The notes under the pieces are model-generated. The model was not told where the DNA came from. It worked only from the letters and a program-made list of their open reading frames with translations, and did not search any database. Shown piece after piece: positions 52,906-62,447 of a stretch of 64,000 nt of DNA; within the stretch, counting starts at the first letter, position 1, and each line of letters begins with the position of its first letter. Both the position numbers and the translations under genes were made by a program. This stretch comes from Caballeronia glathei (lineage in GTDB: Bacteria > Pseudomonadota > Gammaproteobacteria > Burkholderiales > Burkholderiaceae), in contig NZ_JFHC01000035.1 in NCBI RefSeq assembly GCF_000698595.1, positions 19,727 through 83,726 of the forward strand, given 5' to 3'.

Positions 52906-53397
52906 ATGAATACGAAAAATATTGTCGCTGTCGGCCTCGCAATAGCGCTGTGTGGCTGCTCGGCGATGCAACAGATTTCATCACAACCGCAGACTACGTC
53001 CACGACTTCGCCATCTGCATCGTCCACAGCAGGAAAAAACCAGCAGTCAACTTCAACCGCCGATGGCCCCAGCATCCAGAAAATCCATGTCAGAGGAATC
53101 GACGGTGAAATTATCGGTACACCTGCGAAGAACAGCAAATTTGCGAAAGTGCGGATTGGTATGGGTCAGAGGGAAGTCGAAGACCTGATCGGTGCTCCGA
53201 ATGACTCTCACGACTACACTACAGGTAAGGCATTTATCCCGTTCTATTTTGGAAAGGACGCTTATCGTATTCAAACTTTTTACAAGAAAGAAGGTTCTCT
53301 TACCTATCAGGGTGGGGGTATTAGTGGGACCAGCAAAGTGCTTATCCGCGTGAGTGTCGATACGACAGCGGACGGCTATGTACATGACGGCAAATAA
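52906..53397 (+). CDS. small lipoprotein with BamE/SmpA-like fold
   Basis: 163 residues from the ATG at 52906. Signal peptide with lipobox (ALCGC, Cys18), a Ser/Thr/Gln-rich linker, then 'FAKVRIGMGQREVEDLIGAP' as in BamE/SmpA domains. BamE-type proteins support outer-membrane assembly; the exact role of this one is unknown. Not in an operon. AT-richer than its neighbours upstream, perhaps a recent arrival. Confidence 0.65.
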   Translation: MNTKNIVAVGLAIALCGCSAMQQISSQPQTTSTTSPSASSTAGKNQQSTSTADGPSIQKIHVRGIDGEIIGTPAKNSKFAKVRIGMGQREVEDLIGAPNDSHDYTTGKAFIPFYFGKDAYRIQTFYKKEGSLTYQGGGISGTSKVLIRVSVDTTADGYVHDGK

Positions 53398-53727
53398 TCA
53401 ATCAATGTGATTGATTGCCCGAAGACGGCCAGTTCGTGCAAGCCGAGGTAAATCGCGTGTTTTTGGGCTTGCTGACACACATCGCTAGCCACGCTACGAA
53501 TGGCTGGAAAGGCGTTTTTGCGAACTCGTCGATGCCAATTCACGAATGTCTGGCATCCGAACAAGCTGTTGCGCGAAATCTGACTAGGGCCGACCACCGT
53601 TGAGCCGGTTGCGGAAGATCGAGGTCGGAACGGCGATCTTCCGCGCCGACGACCCCGCGAACTTCCGCGCCGAGCAGCCGCCACGCAACTTTCAAGCGCG
53701 AACGGTCCCTATAAGACGGGAAGCGCC
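53398..53727. other. no gene recognised, 330 bp
   Basis: Spacer between the lipoprotein gene and the second repeat copy. Nothing supported. Confidence 0.4.
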
Positions 53728-53850
53728 GCTTCAGCGAGACGAACATTGTCGAAGTCATCGCGTTGAGCGCACAGTGCAACTTCGTCAACAATGCGTTCGA
53801 TACCGAAATCGACTTCCCGGTCGTGGACCTCGAAGTTGTATGACCGATAC
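53728..53850 (+). repeat. 123-bp direct repeat, copy 2
   Basis: Second copy of 46642-46764. It encodes the same CMD-type C-terminal fragment ('FSETNIVEVIALSAQCNFVN') ending in TGA at 53841-53843. It lies 38 bp before the PEP mutase-like pseudogene. Confidence 0.85.
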
Positions 53851-53887
53851 GGGGAGCTTTCGCTCCTCGTTTTCTAGGAGACACGCC

Positions 53888-54440
53888 ATGACCCGCACCG
53901 TTGCCGAGAAGCGCGCCACGTTCCGTGCAATGCACAATTCCGGTTGTTTCGTTCTGCCCAATCCGTGGGATGCCGGCAGCGCCCTCTACCTGCAGACACT
54001 CGGCTTCCAGGCAATTGCGACGACGAGTTCCGGCTTCGCCTGGTCGGTCGGGCACGCCGACAACACGTTACCCTGCGATGCCGTCCTCGAGCACTTGCGC
54101 GATATCGTCAACGCGACAGACCTGCCTGTGAACGCAGACTTCGAGAACGGCTTTGGACGCGACCCCGCCGGCGTCGCTGAAAGTGTCAGACTGGCTGTCG
54201 ACACTGGCGTTGCCGGTCTGTCGATTGAAGATTCCGCCGGCGATGCCGCGGCACCGCTTTTCCCCATCGACGTCGCCGTCGAAAGGCTCAGCGCGGCGCG
54301 GCGCGCCATCGACGAAACCGGAGGCGACACGTTGCTGACCGGCCGGCCGGAGAACTTCTTCGTTGGTGCACGCGACCTGGTGACACGATCACGCGTCTGA
54401 AGGCGTATGCCGCAGCCGGCGTCGACTGTCTGTATGCACC
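53888..54440 (+). pseudogene. PEP mutase/isocitrate lyase-like gene, frameshifted and truncated
   Basis: The frame begins 'MTRTVAEKRATFRAMHNSGC', has the family active-site region ('PVNADFENGFGRDPAGVAES', 'LSIEDSAGD') and stops after a frame change near 54380. The next frame continues the family ('DTITRLKAYAAAGVDCLYAP') for about 20 residues and then runs into cytochrome P450 sequence. It is therefore broken twice: by a frameshift and by loss of its C-terminus at a recombination joint near 54440. Confidence 0.8.
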
Positions 54441-54450
54441 CCTAGTATCG

Positions 54451-54985
54451 ATGCTGCTTGCGGTCGAAAAAGATGGCGAAAGGTTGACCGAAAGCGAGGT
54501 CGTCGCGAATGTACTGCTGATTTTCGCGGCCGCTCACGAATCCACCTCATACATGCTTGGCAATCTTTTGATCACTTTGTTCCGGAATCCGCCGCAGCTT
54601 GCGTTGCTTAGAAGCCAGCCGGAACCCGCCTCGCGCGCAGTGGCCGAGGGTATGAGCTATGACACTTCGGTGTAAAAGATATTCCGCACCGTGCTCGAGG
54701 TTACAGAGGTCTGCGGTGTGCCGTTGACTCAAGGAACCGCGATTCTGCTCTTTCTCGGTTCAGCAAATCGCGACGAGGCGCACTATGATCGCGCGGACGA
54801 ATTCCTTATCAGGAGCGAGCGGCCGAAACGGGACAACCGGATTCTGAGCTCGGGGATGGGCCACATTATTGTCTGGGTGCGCCGCTCGTCGTGTACCAGC
54901 TGGAAATCGCGCTCAAAACCTTATTCACGCGCCTGCCGCACCTCACAATCACGAACCTAGATACGCTTCAATGGATGCCTCGTAA
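54451..54985 (+). pseudogene. cytochrome P450 C-terminal remnant with nonsense codon and frameshift
   Basis: Starts within the I helix region: 'ERLTESEVVANVLLIFAAAH' then 'ESTSYMLGNLLITLF'. In-frame TAA at 54673-54675 sits where 'SPVQ' is expected (CAA to TAA). The same frame goes on ('VCGVPLTQGTAILLFLGSAN'). At the heme region a frame change leaves 'LSSGMGHI' in one frame and 'HYCLGAPLVVYQLEIALKTL', including the heme Cys, in the next. The N-terminal half is replaced by the PEP mutase fragment. Clearly dead. Confidence 0.8.
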
Positions 54986-55566
54986 TTCGTTTCGAGGCGT
55001 CGAAAAAGTTACGGCGACATGGTGAAGGAGATAGAAATCTGTCACTACTCCAGGCGCCTTGCGATCCTCGCCCCCAGCGCTGGTGACGGTGGCGGGGCCA
55101 GTCCATTGGCGGCAATGGCGTCATTCCCGCCGACTGAGGTTTGCGTCTCACGACGTGCGGTCGAGGCCCGCACCGTCGTTGCCGCAGGTCGACAGATTAC
55201 GCAACCCTACGGTGTGCGAGCGGACAGTGCATGGCCACGCAGATGATCGCGTCTCCGTCCGCTCTGGTGAGAGGCTGGTTCTCGACCAAAATAGCGCGGG
55301 TCGACATCTGGCTCCGCCGTTCCGGATGCCGACAGCTCGCGTAGCAGGTGGCGCGGGGCCTGAAAGTTTGGCGACTCGGGATGGGTGCGCAGCGTGTCTC
55401 GTTAGACACGCCAAGGTTGCCAAGCCCCCGCTGCTAACCCAGTACGTTAGAGACGTTCGCGACGGACAGGCGGTCCGAGTATAAGGGGTTGGCCCGCTCA
55501 TGAGTTGCCTTCAGCGCAATTCCTAATGTGTGAGTTGAGACGCGCTCACTTCGAAGTCGGGCATTT
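54986..55566. other. no gene recognised, 581 bp
   Basis: Overlapping low-quality frames; no supported gene. Confidence 0.4.
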
Positions 55567-56238
55567 TCATGAGAGCTGGGCGGCCCAGTGTTCCTCGCTC
55601 ACGATGACCAGAGGGACTCCGCTGGCAGCGTAATCGACGGCTTTCTGGATTTTCGTCCCGTACGTTGAGTGTAGCCAATCACGCGACCCGATTTCGCCGA
55701 TGACAAGGTAATGCAGCTTTTTGGTAATGCCGTCAGCAGGCAGGCCACCGCGAGTCGCTACCTGCTTGTGGCACCAGTCTCGCGTCCCGGAATAAAACTT
55801 TCCAGTGAAGCAAAATGAACGGTCCACAAAACTGAGGTCCGGATATGGGCGAGTGAGAGGAAGGGTGGTCGAATCTGACGACCCGCCCGACTGCGGCGCT
55901 TTGTTTCCGCCGACAGCTTGGATGAGCATCCCGAGCAGTTCGCCTTGCTCGTGTAGATCAAGGACTCCGTCCGATAAGGCCTCCGCGATGCGCGGGTAAA
56001 GAACATTGGCGGGCCACGCGCTTGCTACGTCCCGGTTCGATTCCATCCACTGCAAAAGATACTCAGCCTCGCCGTGGCTGACCTCTCCATCAGCCGTGAC
56101 GCCTTTGATGATCCCGATCAATTCGTCAATACGGCGATTCGTAACCGCTTCTGCTCGGTACGCCCGGATCAGTGGTTGTCCATCTTGGTCTAAGAGGTTC
56201 GGCATCGGGGCCTCGTCATTCGTTGTATTTAGGGCCAT
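55567..56238 (-). CDS. TerB-like plus BRCT domain protein
   Basis: 223 residues from the ATG at 56238. The first 110 residues are helical with 'KGVTADGEVSHGEAEYLLQW', similar to TerB-like domains. The C-terminal 80 ('FVDRSFCFTGKFYSGTRDWC', 'ADGITKKLHYLVIGEIGSRD', 'AVDYAASGVPLVIVSEEHW') match a BRCT domain, as at the end of NAD-dependent DNA ligases. Such small proteins occur on phages and plasmids; function unknown, perhaps in DNA repair signalling. Intact among pseudogenes. Confidence 0.75.
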   Translation of the reverse strand: MALNTTNDEAPMPNLLDQDGQPLIRAYRAEAVTNRRIDELIGIIKGVTADGEVSHGEAEYLLQWMESNRDVASAWPANVLYPRIAEALSDGVLDLHEQGELLGMLIQAVGGNKAPQSGGSSDSTTLPLTRPYPDLSFVDRSFCFTGKFYSGTRDWCHKQVATRGGLPADGITKKLHYLVIGEIGSRDWLHSTYGTKIQKAVDYAASGVPLVIVSEEHWAAQLS

Positions 56239-58189
56239 AGAATCGCTCGTTGGCAATCCGGACCGTTAGTTTCGTCGATCGCGCCAGGTCGGACGCCATG
56301 CATCTTAGCGCCTGAGAGCATCAGTGGGCAATCGCGGGCCGACACCCGTAGGGCGCGCAAAAAGGCCTGCATGGGGCGGGCACGGCGCGCGGGCCTCCGA
56401 ACGTCTGCGGATGACACAGCCGAAGGTCGCCCGGCAAGGTGCGGGATCTTGAAGACGCGATCGGCGAGGCGCGGTTTGCAGGCATGCCGTGCGGGCCTAA
56501 CCGACGGCCGCTGGCGGCGCTTACGTTGCTGCGGCCCGGTAGATCGTCGGAAGCGTCGACGCGGCGAACCGGCTCGCCGCCGCTCGGATCCGACGTGCAG
56601 GGACAGTTGCCGATCGGCTTCGTCCAAAACGCTGCGTGCAGCGGCGCCGTTTCCCGCGCTATTAGTAAATCTCAGGGGAGAGCGTCAGCATCGCACTTGA
56701 GATGTTGCCGACGAATGGACGCAACGCGACCGCCCGATGTCTGCGTTCGCTGTGCATGTCCAGGAAGTCTCGACCGAAACGGCGATTTCCTTGCTGGTCT
56801 CAGCGGGGGGGGGGGGGCGCCGCAAGACAATCGTCGACAGGGGCGACCCCGACCGTCCGCTGACGTCGATGTGCTTCATCGATCTGCCAACATGTCGATC
56901 GATTGCCCTCGATATCTGCTTGCTGACCGATGCCGACATACCTGGAAACTTCGTTGAACATTTGAGGTTGCGCCATTAGGTGCCGGCGCGCGCGTCGCCT
57001 GATGCCTTTAAGGCATGTTCCACCGCAGAAAACGGCATTGGTAGCCGGTTGGCCGTCGACCATAGTGAAGTCCTCAGAGGCGCAGCCTCTCACCTGGTCG
57101 ATTGCTACTATGTCTATCCTTGGTTCCCTGATCGCCACCGACGTCGATTTAGAAAGCATCCGGTTCCGAAACCAGCCGGACTAGGGCGGCACCTCTTTGT
57201 ATGATCCGTCAGCATTCGGTCACATACCGATTCCGCTCGCCATTGATGACGCGGGCTCGGGGACCGGTCCGCCGGTTTTTGCAGACCGGCGGCAACGGCG
57301 ATGAATACGATGGTCTGGTTTCTCGGCGCGCGCTACCGTCAATTAACTTGGTTGATCCCGCTTTACGTCGATACCGAGTTGCTGCTGCGCACGAGTCTCC
57401 TGATGCATCGCCACGCGGGTGACGGTCCAGCATGGCGCTCGCCATCGTTGGGTTGCGCCGTGAGCAGCGTCGGCGCGTGCTCGAATGGTGCGTTCTCCCT
57501 CGACCTCTCTGGCCGCTCCGTCCGCCGTACAAGATGGTCCTCGATCTGCTCGGCAAGGCCGCACGTTGGCCGCGGCGACGCGGCGCCACGACAAGCTTTT
57601 CAGGACGAGCGAGTTCGGCCCTCATGTCGGCTGTGACCGAAACAAGCTCGCGATCGTCGTGAGCAGCTTGCAGCGCGTGCTGAATCGCCTCGGCACGACG
57701 TCCGAAAACGTTCAGCGGCGACTAGAAAGACCGGTTACCTGCGCATTAAAGTCAGTGTGCGAAATCGTCGCCCATCGAACAGCGCGTCGGCCACGAAGTC
57801 AGTTCACCTCAAAGCTAACAGGTGGGCCGTCACTACCGTTTTGGCGCAAACGTAAGATCGGCGCGAGGTACAGCGTTTAGACAATAACGCCCCGCTGAGC
57901 TATCGATTCGCAAACGACCACGAATATATCGAGATTGCGCACCTTGAACATCCTTTCAGAAGTCCAACACCGCTGGCGGCGGCTCCACGTGGCGTGCTGC
58001 CCGCGGGCCATCAATTTTTCTCGCTGGCCGGTCAATGACGGCCTCAGCAACCAAACAATCGCCACGAGTGTCGGGAGGACGACGACGTGCCAAGCCGAGG
58101 GGAATCGGCCGATCGAATCGCTTTTCAGACGACCGCGTCCTTCCACAACGGTTGGGCGCTGGCGCGCCAGCGATGATGGTCGCGGGTTT
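56239..58189. other. no supported gene, about 1.95 kb
   Basis: Dense overlapping frames in both strands, Arg/Ser/Pro-rich, with no ribosome sites. Contains a run of 13 G at 56805-56817. Probably decayed sequence. Confidence 0.4.
56805..56817. repeat. run of 13 G
   Basis: A 13-base G tract in decayed sequence. Such tracts slip during replication and are also common assembly errors. Confidence 0.8.
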
Positions 58190-59079
58190 TCATTCGAACG
58201 TCCAAGAATAACGTCTCCTTGACGAACGATGCGCGCTGCCGACGTCTTCGAAAAGTGAGTGGTACAGATGGTCGCGCCGCTCTCAGCGGCATGGTCGAAG
58301 ACGAAGCGGCGCGAGGTCCAGGCTACCCCGGCATCGGCGCAAAACACCGAGTTCCCTTCGGGCCGGTAGACCTGAATGTGGTTATGCGCGACATCGTCGG
58401 TGAACAATGCATGCTCTCCCCGTGAGGCGCGCGAGATTGACATGTGCCCCGCACTATGTCCGGGCGTCGGATGAAACACGAGTCCGTCCAGGTATTCGCC
58501 TCCAATGTCTGGCATCACGACCGCTTGGTTCGCTTCGATGACGGGCGCGATGCTGTCATCGAAGATCTTGCGGCAGCTCTTGCCTGCTGCGTCGAATAGA
58601 AATCGCGTTCAGCCTGCGATAAAAACGTACTTGGCATTCGGGAAGGTCGGCATCCACCGGCCTTCAGGCAGGCGGGTGTTCCAGCCGACATGGTCCACAT
58701 GCGGATGCGTGAGCAGCACGTGGTCAACCTGATCAGGCCCTACGCCGATGGCCGCGAGCCGCTCGAGAAACGGGTTGTCTAGGTGATCGCACAGCGGCCT
58801 GAACGGCCGGCTCTTGCCATTGCCGATTCCGGTGTCGATCAAAATCGTCTGGCCATGCATCTGCACGACCCAAGTGCGCACGCTGAGCGAAAGTCTGTCC
58901 GGCGCGGCAGCCATTCCCGTCCGATCGAGCAGTTCGACATTGTCGGACGCATCCCAGTCCGAATAGATGAAGCCGGGCGTAAGCGTCGTCCAGATGGTTT
59001 CGGTCACGCGCGTAATGCTCGCGTCGCCGGCCGTGTAGGCAAGGCGACCGGTTCGCGAAATGTTCGAGTACCACCGCAC
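58190..59079 (-). pseudogene. metallo-beta-lactamase-fold hydrolase, frameshifted
   Basis: The first part (ATG 59079) reads 'TILIDTGIGNGKSRPFRPLC' and the metal site 'LLTHPHVDHVGWNTRLPEG'. At 58610-58630 the frame runs into TGA, while the next frame gives 'SQAERDFYSTQQA'; a second change returns to the first frame at 'GKSCRKIFDDSIAPVIEANQ'. The rest has the later metal ligands ('FHPTPGHSAGHMSIS', 'LFTDDVAHNH'). Two opposed frameshifts in 40 bases make it inactive or a sequencing problem. The 3' end is uncertain. Confidence 0.75.
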
Positions 59080-59138
59080 GTCTGATTGGCTTGTTCTCGA
59101 TCGGGCAGCAGCGGGCAGCCGTTCGCGCCCACTGGCTG

Positions 59139-60572
59139 TCAGCGCCTGCGCGGCTTCAGGCGGAACGGTACGAGCCGGTCCGGAGCCGTCAGGCCGAGGG
59201 CGATCGGCAGCACTGGCGCGTTGTCGGCCAGTTCGGTTTCGAACGCCTGAATGAAACGTGCGAGCACCAGCGACGTTTCCGCGAGCGCGAATTGCGCGCC
59301 GACGCAGACGCGGGGCCCCGTGCCGAACGGCAGATAGGCGAAGCGCGGCACCGCCGGCGCACCGGGCAGAAAGCGGGCCGGGTCGAATGCTTCCGGGTCA
59401 CGCCAGTAGTCACGATGATGATGCAGCACCCACGGGCTGATGATCACCAGCGTTCCGCGCGTCACCGACAGCTTGTCGAACTGGTCGGGTTCGATGCATT
59501 TGCGGGTCATCAGCCACGCGGGCGGATAGAGACGCAAGGTTTCACTGATCACCGCGCGCGTGTAGGGCAGCGCATCGAGGGCGTCGGCGGCACGGTCCGG
59601 GGTCAAGTCGACGTCGCGCACCTCCGCCGCAACGGCGTCCTGCACGTCCGGCGCGTTGGCGAGCAGGTACAACGCCCAGTACAGCGTCAACGCGGATGGC
59701 TCATGACCCGCGGCGATCATCGTGCCGACCTGATCGCACAGCTCGACGCGATCGAAGCCGACGCCGGTTTCCGGGTCGCGTGCGCTGCGCAACGCGTCGA
59801 ACAGATCGCGTGGGCCGTCGCCCGCTTGCGGAAGGCGCTCCCGCGCATCGATGATCCGACCAATCAGCGCCAGCCAATGTCTACGAAAACCAGCGCGGCC
59901 GATACTGCGCAGCGATGGCATCCAGTGCGGCAAGACGAGGTCGCCGAAGCTCATGTAGGCATGACGCTGCAGGAACACCTGCATCGCGGCGCGCACCGCC
60001 GGCCCGTAGTCACCTATCGTGACGGAGAACATCGAGCGCGCGGCAATCTTCAGCGCCAGCGTCTGCATCGCAGCCAGCAGATCGAGCGGCGCGCCGTCGT
60101 GTGCCGCGAGCGCGCGTATTTCTTCGTCTGTGCATGTGGAGACGTGTCGCGCGAGAATCGGCAGCATCTTCGGCGCGAGCGTAGGCGCAATCGTGCGGCG
60201 CTGAAGTTTCCAGCGCTCGCCGGTGGCGAGCAGCAATCCGTGCCGGCCGAGCGGGCGGACGACCCGGATCATGCTATCGGGCCGCGCATAACTGCCATTA
60301 TTTCCGACTAGCACCCGGTGAACCAGTTCCGGCTTGTTGAGCAGCACCCACTTCTGGTGGAACAGACGCTCTTCGACGTAATCCGCCTCGTACGCATGCC
60401 TTGCCCAAAGGTGTAAGCCATTGCGACGCACCGCTCGCACGAATGCGAACGAAGATGCGCTCTTCTCCGGCAGATCGGCCAGCGGCTGCCTGAAGAGGGG
60501 CGTGCACTCTGGCGTGTGCGGCAGCGGTGCGTCGGCTGGCGGGGTGGGCGAGGTTTGCGATTGCACTGTCAA
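59139..60572 (-). CDS. cytochrome P450, intact
   Basis: 477 residues if it starts at the TTG at 60572, which has GGAGG five bases upstream; the GTG at 60566 is an alternative and the frame is open further. It has the ExxR helix ('ISETLRLYPPAW'), the PERF-like region 'DPARFLPG' and the heme loop 'FGTGPRVCVGAQFA' with the Cys ligand. The I-helix reads 'AGHEPSALT': Pro replaces the usual acid-alcohol Thr. P450s oxidise small molecules with electrons from ferredoxin or reductase, neither present here. Substrate unknown. Unlike the P450 remnant at 54.5 kb it appears whole. Confidence 0.88.
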   Translation of the reverse strand: MTVQSQTSPTPPADAPLPHTPECTPLFRQPLADLPEKSASSFAFVRAVRRNGLHLWARHAYEADYVEERLFHQKWVLLNKPELVHRVLVGNNGSYARPDSMIRVVRPLGRHGLLLATGERWKLQRRTIAPTLAPKMLPILARHVSTCTDEEIRALAAHDGAPLDLLAAMQTLALKIAARSMFSVTIGDYGPAVRAAMQVFLQRHAYMSFGDLVLPHWMPSLRSIGRAGFRRHWLALIGRIIDARERLPQAGDGPRDLFDALRSARDPETGVGFDRVELCDQVGTMIAAGHEPSALTLYWALYLLANAPDVQDAVAAEVRDVDLTPDRAADALDALPYTRAVISETLRLYPPAWLMTRKCIEPDQFDKLSVTRGTLVIISPWVLHHHRDYWRDPEAFDPARFLPGAPAVPRFAYLPFGTGPRVCVGAQFALAETSLVLARFIQAFETELADNAPVLPIALGLTAPDRLVPFRLKPRRR

Positions 60573-61299
60573 GACATCCTCCGTCGGCGAGTCGGTCAGG
60601 TGGATCCTGGAGCCGTTCCCTCGGAACAACGTTCGGTGCGAACTATCTATTCCCACTGCGTCTCCGAGTCCATGCTGCGGATCGAATGTCGCCGATGTGG
60701 TAGTAGCTACAGATCCCTGTGTATAGGCAGAAGGGTCTGGCTTTTGGCGAGGGTGAGGGCAGCCCCATCGACGTTCGAGCGGGCACGTATCGGGGCAATG
60801 CGAAGCCGGATTCATCGAGGACGAGCGGCCGCGTGGTATCGGCTATGAGTAGCTCCCGGTGCGCCGGCTCCCGAGCCGTGAAGCTTGTCGTTCGCAGACG
60901 ACAGGTGCGACTAGCTCGGCCGTGACCAGTGCCGCGTGTCATTGTCCGCATTCGCGACAGTTGACGACATGGCCCTCACGAACACGGCCATGACCATTCT
61001 CCGGACAAGCGCCGCGCAGACCGCGCGGTCGTCGCGCGCACCGATCCGAAGGGTGCATGATCATGAACACGGTGACACGAAAAACGGCGGCATGCCAACG
61101 ATGAAGATGGCTTTAAGGTGCAGGATCCCGGTGATGATGCCTCGCGCGATAGCGAGTGAGAAGGCTAAGGTCCGTGTCGAGAACGCCGGCGGCACACTGA
61201 CGAACGTCAGGCTGAGCGCGATTGCCCGCGCTCACGCGCAATCCGACGACCGCGCCTGAGCGCACAAATCATTTGCGAACCCGGTAAAATGCTCGCGAG
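60573..61299. other. no supported gene, 727 bp
   Basis: No frame with start, ribosome site and protein-like composition. Part of the minus strand near 61000-61200 reads hydrophobic stretches ('TLTFVSVPPAF') that may be a remnant of a membrane protein. Confidence 0.35.
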
Positions 61300-61602
61300 C
61301 CGCGACAATTGCCATGAAACTCATGCGGACGCTTTTCCTACTGTTGCTGTGCGTGATGCTGCCATCCGTGGGCTGGCAGCGAGCGGCGTCGTCGGTGAGG
61401 GAGACCATCTCAGGGTCGCCCAACAGCGACCACCACTGGGGCGCGAGCGTTCCTGATACGGGTCGGCTCGGCGCCGACGAAAACACTCGGCTCGGCAACG
61501 TCGGGGCCGCTTAAAGTTCAGTCCCACCGTGCAGCCGGCAAATACGGCACCGACAGAAGGGCTTGCACAGGGGCCCGAATGAAAAAGAACACGCGCTGTC
61601 AA
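61300..61602 (-). pseudogene. RND efflux outer-membrane factor fragment
   Basis: Reads 'VFAGCTVGLNFKRPR' (lipobox and start of NodT/OprM-type factors) in one frame, then 'APQWWSLLGDPEMVSLTDDA' in another after a frame change near 61500. Only the N-terminal tip remains. Confidence 0.65.
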
Positions 61603-61829
61603 TGTTTCTCCGTCCTTCTACCGGCGCTTCGCTTGCGGCGACGTTGACAGTTGGCTCGCCCGAAAGACCCACGCGCAATCGCGTCACCCCGGGCTGGCCT
61701 GGATCGATGGTTGTATTGACCGGCAGCCGCTGGAAGACCCTGGTGGTTGCTCGTGGCGATGTCGGGCGCAATCGGCGCGAACGCGACGCCCGTCGCCGGC
61801 GCAAGGCTATCGCATGGCCCCTTAGGACC

Positions 61830-62140
61830 AGCCCCGGAAAGCTGCCCCACCGTGATGCGTGCCGGCCGATACCGAGATAGGGACATGATGCGAATACGCA
61901 AATGCGACACGCAAGGCCACTGCCGCCCCCATCGAATGAGCGAGCAGCGTGGTTGCGGCGGCAGCGCGAGCGCCTGCGATGCTTCGTCACAGTTTTTGCC
62001 ATCGTCGACGCCTGATGGTCGGCATCCTCAGGCCATGCAGAGTCTCCATGACTGAGCAGATCGACCGTGAGAACCTGAGCGCGCGTGCACAGCGCTGCTG
62101 CGACTTCGAGCCGGACTTTTGCTGACAGGCCGTGCAGCAA
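61830..62140 (-). pseudogene. alpha/beta hydrolase N-terminal fragment
   Basis: Begins 'MLHGLSAKVRLEVAAALCTR' and 'VLTVDLLSHGDSAWPEDADH' (oxyanion and early strands); after frame changes the nucleophile elbow reads 'TTLLAHSMGAAVALRVAFAY'. The rest is missing. Dead. Confidence 0.65.
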
Positions 62141-62447
62141 AGGACGGGGGTGTCACGGCCGCAGGGCGCAAAAGTCTTCTCCAGGTGCGCGCGAATAACG
62201 TGGTCGCTCTGCAACAGGTTGGGAGCCGCTCGACGCCTCCTAAGCTGCTAAGCAATTGAGCTTAAATGGTTTTCCCCGCTCGAACTCATAATCCTAAATT
62301 TCGCAATAAAGTTTTCCATTCGAAAGGGCACGCCTTTCGTGCGCTGTCGCATAAAGTCCGTCTGAACTTCTAAAGGTAAGCGGCGTAATCGAGAGTTACA
62401 CGCTCACCACAGGGAGCTTTTTGGGCGACTCAAGACACTGGCTAACC
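62141..62447. other. porin promoter/leader region, 307 bp
   Basis: AT-rich stretch near 62260-62390 upstream of the porin, likely promoter; no gene seen. Confidence 0.5.

Noticed and set aside
55148..55501. 117-codon minus-strand frame
   Set aside because: Composition and lack of start site fit a by-product of GC-rich sequence.
60640..61260. Frames with P450-like and membrane-like fragments before the intact P450
   Set aside because: Similarity too short and mixed between frames to call a gene.
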